Source of the DNA: Acephala macrosclerotiorum | Lineage: Eukaryota > Ascomycota > Leotiomycetes > Helotiales > Mollisiaceae | DNA length: 64,000 nt | Direction: 5' to 3' | NCBI GenBank assembly: GCA_014904845.1 | Contig: MU119204.1 | Span: 372,001-436,000, forward strand | In this document: positions 25,602-39,034 of the stretch, piece by piece | Numbering within the stretch: position 1 is the stretch's first letter | Layout: every line of letters begins with the position of its first letter | Notes under the pieces: model-generated | The model's database searches: none | What the model was told of the DNA's origin: nothing | The model's input: the letters and a program-made list of their open reading frames with translations, nothing else | Program-made: the position numbers and the translations under genes

Positions 25602-28600
25602 ATGACGACCAGCCTTTCTAGTCCCGACCTTGCCTTCAGCGATACAGCTTCACAACCTGATGAGCACCAGGTTTCAATACCCAAGACATCTGCAGCCTCT
25701 CAGTCAACTAGCGGCATGAAGTCGACCGATCTCTCTGACGATTCCGACGGATACCAGATGGGTATGGGTACTCCAGCATCTGTGGCTTCCGAGCCTGCGA
25801 AGAAGACTGGCATTGATCCAAGAACCAAAATGTCTCACCTTTTGAAGGACAAGGAACAAGAATGGGCTGCTGTAGCAGAAAAGAAAGGGCCTCTAAGATT
25901 ACTTGACCTTCCTATGGACGTACTCAAGGAGATTGTGAAAGAAGTAACATCCCAAAGCCCCAAGGGGATCCTTAACCATTGCTAACTAGTTTTTGCTGTA
26001 CAGGTCACCCACACAAATGATTTGACCGCACTAGCTCTCACTCATTCAGCCCTGCACAATCTTGCGATCCCTCATATTTACTCGCGCTTCGACATTGTAT
26101 GGCCCGACGCACATGCGACGACGGACCCGAGAACAGGTGTGGATGCGTTGACATATGGGTTGGCGACTCTATGCATGGGAGATGTGTTTACAGACCATAG
26201 CCAAGGGCAACATTTTACCTGCATGAACTGTGGCACACAAAATATCGCAGAATGCAATCATGGTCTCAAGTTCGGCTCAGGCGCTGGTCAACGACGTCTC
26301 GGAAACCAGTATCCACAGTTTACGCGCAAATTTTCTCTGGGCAATGGTCCAGCTGATTGGGTGCAGGAATATCTCATTACCAAAGAAAGTGGGAAAATGC
26401 TAGGAACACTCGTCGCCCTGGCTGTAGCTAGGATGGTGAACCTCGAAACATTCGTGTGGGATATGCCTACTGGGGTGCTCCGCGATGTCTGGCTTGCCCT
26501 GTCATCTTTACAAAATAGACATGCAAATCAGGACTGCCGGTTGGAACGAGTTTGGGTTCGATGGCACGACAATTCGGACGCGGCCAACCTTCCCTCTGGT
26601 CAAGCTTCGAACTCGGGCGCCAGTACAACACCACAAATGCTAGCTGGCAGCACTATGACCTCAGTTGGATGGACAATTCCTGCTGGAGGGCTGCCAGCAG
26701 TCCTTACTCAACCGTTATCCTACGCTCAGAGCCGCGTCGAGTATCCCACACTTAGTGTCTTACCTCCGCTGCGAAGCCTCTCTGTGCTCGATATTGATGA
26801 GCTAGATTATCTGGACGAAATGAGCGTCTTGATTGCGAAATCAAAGGATCGCCTGCGTGAGTTGAGGGTAGGTATATCCGCCAAAGCAGTCAATCGCGAT
26901 TTTGCCTTAGCTTGGGATGGGCCCGATCTCCACCAGGTTGATCACAACGCTCAATGGCCAGGAGCGAGCACAATTAGCGAAAGAAGATTGGGAGGAGTTC
27001 TTGGGGTTCTTTTAGGCAGAATTTTTGATATCCGGAAGAAACAAAAGCCTAGGGCTGAGAAGAAGGACAGGAATGCTTCCCTACCTGCGACAGCGATCGC
27101 CATGCCAGGACCTCAACAGGAGCAGCCTCAGAACACAATTTCACTCGGAACTCAAAATAGCGATGTCTTGCTCAATCACATACCAGAAGCTCTTGAGAAC
27201 TCCTCACCAGAGGAAGACTGGGCAGGCAAGGACAGCGCAACACTGAGCGAGGCAGTATTGGCATCCTCTGGCCCACCCTTTCAGCTTGCCGTTGGACCTG
27301 CATCTAATGATGCCAATGGTCTCGATCTCAATCCTCCACATCTAACCCCATCTAGTGCCGAATTTGCACAATCCGATGTGGAATCACTTACTGCATTGAT
27401 ATCGGCGCATGAGATTGGAACAGCCACTCACCATTTTGAAGAATCACAGCCAGAGGTTGTCGCAGAACTCCCGTTGAGGCGATCCCAATCCCACAGCCAG
27501 CGACCTTCACACTCTGCGGAGGCACAATGTACCGATAGAGAACGTCTAGAGGGTAAGCTGAGACTACAGACATTAGAGCTCGAAAGGACTCCCTTGTCGG
27601 TAGCGGTTCTGCAAAAGGCTTTCGACTGGTCGGTCCTTACCAATTTGACCATTCTGGATTGTGCCCAGCATGATAAACTTTGGATTATGCTTAGGCGACA
27701 TTTCCAACCGACACCCCTTGGTGCTACCCACTCCGTGAAGCATGGAGCAAATATGCAGTATCATCTCAACCTCAGGAAGATACATACAGATGCTGCTTCC
27801 CCAGCCTTGATTTCTTTTTTGAAAGAAACCTTAGCACCCAATACCCTTGAAACCCTCTTCTTGCAGGATCGAAAGCGGTCCAGCACCGTTGCTGTCACTA
27901 TTGTAAGGCAATCCCTCTTGTCCAATCTATAAGTTCGTGTGCTGACATCTCTACCCACAGGACGCAATTTACCGTGGTCCACTCAAGAGGCACCGTTTGA
28001 GTCTCAAGAGATTGATGTTGGATAGTTCGGACAGAATACCTCGAGGACCAAGTAGTGCGTCGGACAATGCTCGTTGGAGATCTTGGATGCCCAACAGAGA
28101 TGTTCTCAATTTCATCACAAGCGGGCGTATGAGCAGTCTTCGGGAATTGAGCATTGCCATTGACTACAAAGACTGGGTATGATCTTCATTTCCTCTTTGT
28201 AACCCCTTCTTTCAAACTTGTCTGTACTAATTCTCGACAGCATCATTTCCTCCAACGTCTCCCACAGATTCCCCATTTGCGATCTTTGAATGTACCTTAT
28301 ATTGCCGATCATGTCACAGCTGCTTTCGACCCACGAGATCTCGCTATGCAGGTTGTCGATGTCATTGTTCTTCGGCCAGAGGTAGAACTGTGCTACATGG
28401 GCATTTCCCATAAATGCTTTGAGATTCTGGAAAACCGCCCTCATGACGAGAGTCATGGCGCGACGGAGACGCATTCAAGTGGGGCAAATGGGGGTGTCGG
28501 CGGTGCTGTGACCGATGAAGAGGATGAGGACGAGGACGATGATGGCAGTGACGACGACGAAGACGAGGAGGAGGAGGAGGAAGATGACAACGGAACAGCC

Positions 28601-28786
28601 ATTGGCGCTCCGGCGGGTATCGACCCCGACGAGACGGAGTCCGAACTCTCAGATCATGACGACTCTGACACCGATTCGTATGACGGATCCGAGGACGGTC
28701 GATCTAAGGTCAAACTTCGACTTCGGGAGATTCTCTTCTACGATGACAAGGTAGCCATATTCAAGGCACGCCATGGAAGGCTTTGA
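25602..28786 (+). CDS. F-box-like protein with leucine-rich C-terminal half and acidic tail
   Basis: Four exons, 25602..25943, 26004..27902, 27961..28176 and 28241..28786, join in phase 0 to give exactly 1000 residues. An F-box-like motif (LRLLDLPMDVLKEIVKEV, continuing into LTALALTHSALHNLAIPHIYSRF) spans the first junction at about residues 96-145, followed by a Cys pair (CMNCGTQNIAEC) that might bind metal. Leu-rich stretches in the middle and in exons 3-4 resemble irregular LRRs of F-box substrate receptors. About residues 905-970 are dominated by Asp/Glu. F-box proteins link substrates to SCF ubiquitin ligases; the substrate is unknown. The ATG at 25602 is the first one in frame with good downstream homology; an upstream extension is open but ATG-less. 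Confidence 0.75.
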
Positions 28787-31700
28787 AACATGAAACTGAT
28801 GTACCATTCTCCTCTTGATTACCGACACTCGGCATCGGTAGACAGGGAGCACTTTGCTTACATATTCGTGGAGTTATTCGAGCGCATTTAGGAGCAAGGA
28901 ACGAAAGCATTGCCACAACAAAAGGCACCAACCAGGAGCGGAGTCGGATTTGCAACAAGGAGTTCCTCAGGCGATATTTTCCATCGTCGTGGCGATGGAA
29001 GGCAGGCAGAAAAATCGAAATTTAGTTTAGTTTGAGAATAAGATACCACACCTCATCTTTCCCTTTCCCTGCCAAAACCAACCGCAGCTACATCTGGATT
29101 CGGAGGAAGTCTGGTACCTACCGTTCGTTTCCTTCTACCAATCTCAAAGTTTCTTTTGTTCACGACTTTTATGAGTCCTCCATATTCCTCTCTCAAATAC
29201 CCTCATGTCAGCAGTCTTGACATAAAGGAGTTCGGGGGCCATATTCGCAACAAGTTTTGGCCCCTAGCAAATCAGCTTTCGTTCTTTATATAAATATGCC
29301 TTTTCTAGGAAGACAAGATGATGTCCATTCTCAGCAATCTGGGTAGGTCCGGCAGAAGTTTCTTACAGTAACGTTTTGAGATCTCAGCGCATGAACTCAA
29401 ACAGCATGCTGTCGTAGAGGTACCAGAATGGAGCGGGGGGATGTTCTAATTTGCAATTCCTTCAATAGGGCCGAAAAGAATCATTTCCAGCAAGTTCTGG
29501 GCTCTAGTCAATCAAAACATGAACAGACGTAGAAGTGTAGCTTGTATATCATTTTCCTTGGTCTCTTTCTAAACCTCGGTGAGGCTACCGGTCTAGCTTG
29601 ATCCTCATACCCACCATCTCAGTCTCCGGTTTTGACAGCTGATTGCGAGACTCTCACGGGACATTGACATAAAACTACACGGCCAGCCACGAGATAAACC
29701 TGATATCCAGAACGAACGATGTGATCAGCCGTTAGTCAGATCTCTCCACCTCGGATTGGTCCCGACCGCGCGCTTCTTAGAGCCAGTCTGCCGGTTCAGT
29801 TTATTTTAATCATGGCTCAGCACTCGCTTGCAGGCCTGTCTTTCTACGTGAAAGCAAGTCCTCGGCCGATCAAACCGCAGCACAGCCTTTCTCTACCGGG
29901 ATCCATCCCCCACTCTTCTCTGGAATACCCTCTCTTGTTTAGTCGGATCCGCGTGTCTGGCAAATGCAAATGTTCCAACAGATCAAGCCACCACCACGCA
30001 CAAGCACGATGTCCCGACTGCACCGGGACATCGGCGCATGGGATGGGAGTGGAATGCAGATGGGCTGGGCGTGAAGCGGCTAGACAACTTTCTGAAACGA
30101 CCTTATTTTGGCGACACCAAAGATGGGAGGTCCCGTAAGGAGATCAAGCCACAGTTGCGTTCATTGGTCGTTCGTACTTGTGCCCGTCGCATTGGGCAGG
30201 TGCGTGATAGTGTGCTACAGACAACGTTACTCTCACCTCTGGACGACGAGACCTCACAACCTTATCCTTACACATTTCTTGATTTTGACATGGGCAACAT
30301 GCAGGAGCAAGGAGAAAGTTTCGTGGGGAAAGGGACGGGCGGGCTCGGAGAGCTTGCTGCTCGGAAGGATAAAGGGCTTCAAGACTTCATTTCGTTTGAA
30401 TTTCCGACCCAGATGTACGACCTAAACTACTTCCAGCGCCCTTCCGTTGGAGAAGCGATGTACTGGCTTCCCAGGGGGGTTGATGGGCGAATAGGTGACT
30501 TGCTGCTAGACCTTCTCGGGGCCGAGGAGCGTTTGTAAAGCTTTTGTGAACCATCGTTGCTATCGGTGGAATTATCGAGATAGCCTCAGCCATATACGCC
30601 ATTCAACACTCGCTCGTGCCCGTCTTCTTTAATGATCCTCCTCTCTTAGGGCTTTTGTCTCATCACGATTTACCAAGCCTGGTTGGTGCCTGAGTGCCTC
30701 AGTGCCTGTTCTTTATTTGGATCGTGGCTTGACTCTGGCTTCAAAGTGCCACCAGGTGCCGGCCTTCAGGTGACAGGCTGTGAATATTGGCCACATAATT
30801 GGCCGGCGGATAGAGAAGAGGCACCCATATTGGAGCTTGTTTTCTTCTGGGGTTTCTGGTTTGATGAGGGGACCAACCTTAGAGCTCAGCTTCATGGCCT
30901 AGAGAGCTAGAGACCTCGAGACCAGTTGAAGCTCCGAAAATGGCAGCTCCCTAAGGCAGGTCCCAAACAGAAAGAGCTTAGAGTCGACAGAAGTTGCCAG
31001 TTTCGACCTCTTTTCAGAGTGTGAGTAGCTTCCCTGGCCGTGACCCAGCAACACAAACGGGCAACCCCACGCATCGATCTTCCGCGTTGCTTCCGCGTTG
31101 TTTCCACCTGGCTGCGAAGATGTGCTCGCCAAACTGAATCGCGGATGCCGATCAGATGCAGGCAACACAGAATGTACAGTACAGTGCGTGGGTGCCTGTG
31201 AAAGTTTAACGGACAAGGGCACCTTAAAGACTTCAGCTGTACGGTGAGTGAGTGTGGTTACAGTCCAGACTCCAGACACGCTGCACTCCACAGAGCTCTT
31301 GCGATTCAACGTCACGATGGTTCCAGGATGGGCCATATCACCACTCTCGATGATGGGACGACGTTTCCGTCCCTGGAGCGTGAATGCATACAATCTAACA
31401 TAATTTGGGTACATAATTTCAGGATGATCCTAGTCATGATTGTGGGACATGGGTCTTGAGACTTCTTGGAAAGGCCCGTAGCACTTCAACTTTCGGAATC
31501 CGGGCTCTATGCTTGTAGACCAGAACGAACCCAATCATCGATGCCACAGGTAAGCCGTTGATCAGCAATACCGTGCTCGAGCAGAGCAGGGAAGTTGATG
31601 GGAAGAAGTCTGAGGTACATCGTTTTGGGCGCGGCTTACTACCAATATTAAGTACCCTCGTTCGTGGAGCCATGTCCTGCCCCGCCACATTACTTCCTAA

Positions 31701-32525
31701 GACCCCCTCTCCTCACTGACCTCTCATGGTCCCGTCAAATTCGGACCTCATCACTCGGCGATGCACCGACGATGCTGCAACTCACCTGGTCACCACGCTC
31801 TATTCATTTTTTAACCCTGCCACTGGCAACGTGCACAAGGTCCCACCTCATCTCCATCTCTACTAGTCTGTCTATCTCGGTGTGTCTATTACTGCAGCGC
31901 AAAATGCGATCACGGATATAATTGTCCTTTCTCATTTCTCATGTTCTCGTTCGTACCTCAGCATAAGCTGCGTCGTATATAAAATGCCACAGTATCTGAT
32001 AGCCGATGGTGTGTGGCCCAGCACTACGGCGTAGACTCGACAGAGCCTGGTTCGCGCACTGGGAAGCCTTGCCGTCGCACTAAGGGCATTTGACGTGCCA
32101 GATTTCCAGAGAGCGGGAAGGTCATTTTGGCGCGATTATTTCTGTTCTTCGAGGTGAGGGGGACTCGGGAGCAGGGTTGTGAATCCTTTGGAACGTTCGC
32201 CAAGCAAAGTGTGATCTACCAATGGCGTTCAGAACGCCAACGCCTTCAAGTGGCATGGGCTAGGTACATTATAGCCTTGTTTCCCTTGGTCAAGTTGAGG
32301 CGGAGGGCCTTGAACCTTTATGCCTCTAAGAATCCGTCAAAACATCCAAAATAGGTTCTCTCCTCATCTGTCCTCTCATACTACTTCCCTGCTTCAAGAT
32401 CACCTCGTTGGTTTAAAACCACTCGAGATCCTCCATCAAAGTCGTTTGTCTATTTTGAGTAGCTCTTCTAAATAACCGTATGTGCCGCTGTCATCATCCA
32501 CAGCCCCAGACTGAGCTTAGCCCTG
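28787..32525. other. 3.7-kb gene-poor region
   Basis: Several medium open frames exist (29812-30138, 30038-30538, 30683-30910) but none has a domain, splice support or coding-like residue use. The last 200 bp before 32526 are pyrimidine-rich on the plus strand and look like the leader of the C2H2 gene. Confidence 0.5.
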
Positions 32526-34069
32526 ATGGAAGGTTTCTATAATACACAGGACTCACGTCAGTGCAGATCACGGTCGAATAGTCATCTATCGTCAACAGCC
32601 TCACAGTTCCAAGGATTAAACATTCGGTCTTCATCGTCAACGACCGAACAAGGTAGATCCTCCTCCTCAGGCATTCATCCCACTTCGGACTTCCGGACCA
32701 CTACATCTCCTCAGAGTTACCTTGAAGCCGACCAACCTTCACCAAAGACTTTTATCTCGGCTCCAGCACCTCGACAACAGTTTACACCCTTTCCATTGTT
32801 TGCTGAAAGTGATTTGGATGCAAATTGGAATTATCTGTCTTCGACAGAAGAACATTCCAGTCACCAAGGCTCGGCGCCTTTAGTTAGACTCGACCCAGCA
32901 CAGCCAGTCGAGCATCAGTCATTCGGCGATCAAAGATCTATCCGTTCAAGTTCCAACCCAGCAGCCATGAGGTAGAAATCATCCTGCTCCAACCCATCTT
33001 TTCTCCTCAACTAACAATGCTCAGTACTCTCGGAATCCAGCAGTTCGACGATAGATTTGATGCCAGTATGCACGGTGGTCTCCGTCACACCTACACATGG
33101 CCTCGTAAGTTGTGCAACTTCCTCTTCGACATTCAGAGATACTAAGATGTCCAGAATTCGAGATGCATGAGCAGTTCATGCCACACAATCCGAGTCCTGG
33201 TCTAAGCCCAGGGCAACTAACACCAAACCTATACGATGAACCAAAGCTCATGCCCATTTATGCGAGGTCTCCTTCTTCCAGCCCACCTCGAGCCAGCCTT
33301 ACTCCGGAGCAAAGGGAATTGAAGCGCCAGCGTGATCATGCAAGGAGGGACTCAAAGACGAGAGTGAGGAGGGAGAGATCTACGAGCAACACCAGCAACC
33401 CTTACCTCTCATCACAAGCTGGATCACCAGATCTCCTCCCCAGAACTGTTCCAGAGTATCCAGGCGCACTTACTCCATCTCCTCTTCTATCGCAAGACTC
33501 TCTACAGAACTCGCCGGCGTTAGGAAGCACCAATTTCTTGGCACCTTACTCGCCTCCACTCAACAACAATCAAGCACCTTCAGAGATGTACGGACCAGTC
33601 TTTACAATGTAAGTTTTAGGTCGATCGCCCTGAAGAAACGTCTACTGACAGTTCGTCAAGGGGTCCAAATGACTTCACCTCAGCTCCAGCATACGCAATG
33701 CCATTTTCCAACGCTGGAGAACAACCCAGTCTAGCATCTTACGTTGGACGACCGCACTCTCTGTCTCTTTCCTCAGCTCCCGATCAGGCAGCACTCTACA
33801 GGACTCAGCAAGTCAGTCCGAAGGTGGTCTCATCGGAGACTGGCGATCATGTACGAGTGGTTCACAGCCGTCCTAAGCCACAGTGCTGGGAACACGGCTG
33901 CAATGGACGCCAATTTTCTACATTTAGCAACTTATTACGCCATCAGCGAGAGAAGTCCGGTGCGGCTCAGAAGTCGAGCTGCCCGAACTGTGGAGCTGAG
34001 TTTACAAGGACGACAGCGAGGAACGGCCACATGGCACACGACAAATGCAAATCGCGGAGGAATTCATGA
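32526..34069 (+). CDS. C2H2-type zinc finger transcription factor-like protein
   Basis: Four exons, 32526..32971, 33025..33104, 33155..33608 and 33652..34069, give 465 residues with correct phases throughout. Most of the protein is a Ser/Pro/Gln-rich, presumably disordered region, including a basic patch (about 270-300, QRELKRQRDHARR, resembling a nuclear signal). The C-terminus carries two zinc-finger-like modules. The first is C405-x4-C410 with His424 and has a weak second ligand. The second is CPNC at 437-440 with His453 and His456 or Cys459. This is typical of small, poorly characterised fungal C2H2 regulators. DNA binding in the nucleus is inferred; target genes are unknown. Confidence 0.82.
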
Positions 34070-37000
34070 GCAGCAAGAGCAGAATAAGCAACAAGAATCA
34101 TGCATTGGAAGGCGCAAAATATTGGATGGATTTACGGCGTCCGAATTAGAACATTCGTTTGGTTCAAAAATGTTCGTCTCAGGTCCACATCAGACCGAGA
34201 CCATTGGTGGGAAACTTCTATACCCTTCTTTAGGATCAGGATCAGATTCAGAATCTTCAATTCAAAAACAGTTTAACACACATCACAGCTCACATCACAC
34301 AGCACAAGTGACACCTCGGAGCTGAATGCAGTTGGCAGCATGGGTGGACAGCAGAGTGCAAGTGAAAGGCGGCGCAGAATGGGAGGCCAACTCGGAGTCC
34401 AAATACCCCAAATTGAGACATGGTCGCTCGCAAACAGGCCAACCTTGCACCGGTAACTCAGCGCAGCGGGTTGCAATTCGCGGGGAGTTTTTCGATCACA
34501 TCATTTACTAGATCAGTACCACCAAATCGTGGTTACCTAAAATAGTAAACATTGAGGTGACCTATGACAAGCTCAATTTCTATCAACCAGAGCCCAAATG
34601 CGCAGTCGATATCATAAGGTTTACTTGACATTTGACACCAGTTGTTGCTGCTATGTTGTTGTTGGTGGCCAGCCATTTGACGACACAGCCCCTTTCGAAA
34701 TAGCTTGGTTCTCGTGCATTTTGATGTGCCATCGGCAACCCACCAACCAAGCGATGGCAACTCTGTGCGACCGTAGATTGGAGAGCCTTACAGCCGTGCC
34801 CGTTTAATGTCGCCTATGCATGTTTAGGTAAGGTAAGCAGAGTCGAGCCACAGCGAGATTGGAATGGCTGGGATACGCAGATCGTGTTTGGTTGTCTTTC
34901 AGACCAGGGAGAGCTCAGAACCCGGTCGAGCGACGAGTGCGCAACCACATCTCTCGCTGCCGGCCAGGGGAGTTGGAACACAAATCTCATTAATCACAAA
35001 GTCAGTGCTGTGCCGTCGGGACGCTTCACGGTATCGTCCCTGGCGTTTTCTGATCTCAGCCCCGACCGTTTCACGTTTTTGGTGGCATCGCATCCCTGCT
35101 CTTCCCCTCGCTGACCACTTTGTGCCGACCTCACCTCTAGTGAACTCTCGTCTTTGGTATTTATGGAAATACTCCGAACGTGAGGCTGTGGTTGTCCGTT
35201 CCGGTTGTCTTAGAATCCGTTCAGCCTTGTGGAGTTCGGCCTATACCCGGCCTGTACGCCCCAGCGCCTTCAGATCGAAGATTGAAAGGGCCAGCTCTAG
35301 CATGGGTCAAGCTGCTCTAGGATAGACTTCATCATTTCAGTAGCCCTAGTCGATCCGCCGTACCGATGTGGAAAGTAAGCTCGTGGAGAAAGGACCATCG
35401 TCAGAGAGCCAAGACCTCATTTGACTTTCTACTCCACAATCTACACTATTAGGGATTGTGCGTGCGAGTGCATCGTGAGTTTTTGGCTTGATATCGTGGT
35501 TTGGAATCATTCCGGATGTCGTCGTCCGTCTTGAGCACTGATCTGAGGCTGAACAAAGGCTCTAGATACTTCTGTACGCCGTGATCACCGAGCTGTTCAT
35601 GAGCTGTGGGGCTCTGGAGATTACCTTCAAATCTACGGGAATACCAGCTACTTGGTCCTACCTTGCGGCTGAATGCTCAGAGCTTTGAAAGACTCAAGGT
35701 TCATGAATCTCACGATATGTAGAAGCTACCAATCTTGAGCCAGGAAGGTAGCACCGGTAGGTCCTCTTCAAATGCTCTGATTGCTACAGATTGTGGGGTA
35801 CAGTGGAAATTACTTTCTCAACCGGTTTCAATTTTCAATAGCTCAATTTTCGATCGCCCCCTTTCCAACACGGATATCTTTCTTCACAAGCGAAATATTG
35901 GACATGGAATATTGGAAAGAGAACCCCCAACACATCGAAATGGTCAAATCTTTAGCTTCGTTTTTCGTGTATGTTAAAGGGGAAGCCTGCGATGTACGTA
36001 CAAAGCCTGGTCACCTTTAAGTTCTAAAGCCGGATGGAACAATTGCCACGAGGAGACGTCGCTTCAAGACACGTTGACAGCTGTCAGTACGTGACAACTG
36101 GTTGATGTCTAACAACAGCACGTGAATATTCGAATGGTGAAACCTCACGAGCGAGAAAAGGATTCGGCGTCGCCATTGGGGCATGTAATCTTTTGCTGCA
36201 GGAAACAACTTTGGGAAGAAACTGAATCCTTCGAGGTGCCCTGTGCTTCGGGGTTTTCCCAAACATGGTATTCCTCAAAGTCCTAATTCCTAAGCACGTA
36301 CTAACGGCAGACAAGTAGATGCATTTCGAAGCAACATGGTTGCTGTCAACCTTGTTCGAACGTTTTCAACAGCTTCCTCCTACATCGGTGCACGTTCTGC
36401 AGAAAGCCATGAACCACTGCCGGAAACGAAATGATGCGGGAAAACTCACGAGCTAGCAGATTCCTACAGCAAGCCCCTTGTTTCGAAATAATGCCGGGAA
36501 CCCAGGTTCGCACAAAAACATCTAGCACCGAATTTCCTCTTTCGATCCCGTCACTCCCCGTGCGTTCGATGCAGATACCGGACGGTATATGCAAGCAATG
36601 AAGATCATGGAAGTCTAGCTCGTATTTTTTGTCCAATCGACTGAAGCAAGAAAGTATGCAATTGTCCACGACTTTCTTTGACAGTGACCGAGACCGAGCC
36701 TTTGCTACTCTGATATGACTCTTTTGTCCTTTGGTTTTGATGGAGTGTGTCGGTTCTTCCAGGCTCTAGCAGCGCCTCTTGACGGGCCCTGCCTGGCAAG
36801 GTCGCTGCAATCCATTCTGTCCCTCGAAAAGAGCTATCTCCTTTCGCCAAATCTCATTCAATCTTTACCTTCTTATCCAAACATTGGAAGAAGATCGTTT
36901 TGGGAGGCTCCAGCAGATATTGAGTCTTCTGTCTTGTCATTTACGAGTATTGCTAATGTTAAAAGTAGCAGGATCTTTCGAAGCCCGATTCCTCTCGCCG

Positions 37001-37860
37001 AAATCGACTCAGAGCACTTGCATATAGGAGAAAGACGAATGCCTCTTTCCAACAACGAAGTCAACGGGACTAGCATCTTGATAACACGAGAGACTCTGGT
37101 GGCGAAAGCCAATGGGCTGTCGATCCTCTCCAGGCCAAGTGAGCGCTTTTAACGGTTGCCACCAAAAACAATACCAGTATAGCTTGACAACCTTTCCATG
37201 ATCGGACTGGTTCGATAGAAGAGACACAGTTAACCTTACGACAATACAAAACTCGCAATACTACGGCCTACTGAGGCAATAACGCCGCAACCGATTTTGA
37301 AAGATAGCTTCGAGTCAAGGTGGACTTCACTTACGAATGACCAAAGATGTGATTGAAAAATAATTAATAAGGGCGCATTGCTCAATATCCTTCTGCCGCA
37401 TCTCCGTCATGGTTCGACTAGTAACAGACAAGCAAAAGTTTCTAGACCTCGAAGGTCGTTGCAGCGGTTTCAATCCCCCAGCCTTGCCTGGACATTCTCG
37501 GCTCCTTTTTCTCGAGGAATAACTCTCATCCGGACGAAATATTGACACTAAACGCAATACAAATTCTTAATTTCTCCAGCCTCCTCGATCGTCCTGTCAA
37601 GGCTGGAGATTTGAAAGCGCAGGTCGTTTTGGGGTGAAGTGAAGGAGTACATTCTTGATTCAGCAATTTGGTGGCAGCAGCTTTCAGAAGAGGAAGAATA
37701 TCCAATGCTGCGATATACCGTATCAGAAAATTTGAATTGTTTGCAATGTTCTTGACATAGGCAATCATCCACTCGCAGCTCCCCTTTTGCAACCCCTTTT
37801 ATAGGCGAGGACTTGAAGCCTGAGGCCGTCAAAAGTAGTGAATCACGCTATCCCCAATTC
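34070..37860. other. 3.8-kb gene-poor region
   Basis: No frame on either strand shows a recognisable family. Frames at 34864-35325 and 36715-37152 are probably chance openings. The right end merges into the PCNA promoter. Confidence 0.5.
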
Positions 37861-37871
37861 AATCCCACTCA

Positions 37872-37892
37872 ACGCGAAATCGCGTGTCGCGT
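37872..37892 (+). promoter_or_regulatory. cluster of three MCB-like sites upstream of PCNA
   Basis: Within 21 bp there are ACGCGA (37872-37877), TCGCGT (37880-37885) and TCGCGT (37887-37892), that is three copies of ACGCGA in alternating orientation. They lie about 140 bp before the first exon base of the start codon. MCB elements (consensus ACGCGT) are bound by MBF, which turns on DNA-synthesis genes at G1/S in yeasts. Use by this fungus is inferred. Confidence 0.6.
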
Positions 37893-38029
37893 TCCTCTCT
37901 CCTCGTCCCTCTTTTCTCGGCATACAAGTGACTAACACGACTCCAAGAACCCTTTCACGCAGACTCCAATCCTCGTAATTCCTTCTGTCCCCCCCCTTCG
38001 TGTATCTTGACTTCATCCAAACACTCAAG

Positions 38030-39034
38030 AGTAAGAACCCGTTGCCACCTGAATTTGCTCTCTTGAGCGGAGAATGCTGATTGTGGGATCAACAGTGTTG
38101 GAAGCACGCCTCGAGCAAGCAGATCTGCTGAAGAAGGTGAGGAGGTTCTCTGGCGGATACTCTTTGCTTATCAACTGACAGTCATAGATCGTCGACGCCA
38201 TCAAGGATCTCGTCCAAGACTGCAACTTCGATTGCAATGATTCTGGTGTCGCCCTTCAGGCCATGGACAACTCCCACGTCGCACTCGTCTCAATGATGCT
38301 CAAGGCAGAGAGTTTCTCCCCATACCGATGCGATCGCAACGTCGCCCTCGGCCTCAACCTCACCTCCCTTACAAAAGTGCTCCGTGCCGCTGGCAACGAG
38401 GATATCTTGACCCTTAAGGCTGAGGACGCACCGGATGTTCTCAACTTGGTCTTCGAGAGCAGCGAAAGTGACAGATTGAGTGAATATGACTTGAAGTTGA
38501 TGGACATCGATCAAGAGCACTTGGGTATTCCGGATACTGAGTACGCTGCTACCATCAGCATGCCATCCACCGAGTTCCGAAGAATCTGCGTTGATCTGAT
38601 GGCTTTGTCTGAGTCTGGTATGCATGCCCGAACTTCTCCTCGAGGTCGTTACTGATCAAATACTACTTTGCAGTTTCGATTGAAGCCTCCAAGGACGGTG
38701 TCAAGTTCTCCTGCGCGGGTGACATTGGCAACGGTGCTGTCACTCTACGACCTCACAATAACGTCGAGAAGCCCGAATTGAACGTCGAAATCGAGCTCAC
38801 CGAACCCGTCGCCTTGACCTTCTCCCTCAAATACCTCGTCAACTTCTGCAAGGCTGCTGGTCTTTCCAAGTCGGTTAAGCTCTGCCTATCCAACGAGGTT
38901 CCTCTCCTGGTTGAGTATCAATTGGCAGGAAGCAGTTATCTCAGATTCTACCTTGCTCCTAAGGTATGCACTCCACAGCATGTCTATGTTCATATACATG
39001 CTAATGATTACTTCAGATTGGTGATGAGGAATAG
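38030..39034 (+). CDS. PCNA: proliferating cell nuclear antigen (sliding clamp)
   Basis: Five exons, 38030, 38096..38136, 38188..38617, 38674..38963 and 39017..39034, encode 259 residues, the standard PCNA length. The protein starts [14 protein letters not shown] and ends in the conserved acidic tail (LAPKIGDEE); the interdomain loop region ([13 protein letters not shown]) that binds PIP-box partners is intact. PCNA forms a homotrimeric ring that tethers DNA polymerases and repair factors in the nucleus. The start codon is split: A at 38030 is followed by a 65-nt intron (GTAAGA...CAACAG) and TG at 38096-38097. If this intron is retained, an in-frame ATG at 38074 would give a seven-residue extension. 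MCB-like sites upstream suggest S-phase expression. Confidence 0.96.

Noticed and set aside
29812..30538. Two overlapping plus-strand frames that might be one gene
   Set aside because: No shared splice signals, no family resemblance, atypical residue use.
36715..37152. 145-codon plus-strand frame
   Set aside because: Comparable frames are open on the opposite strand, with no domain or leader; most likely noncoding.
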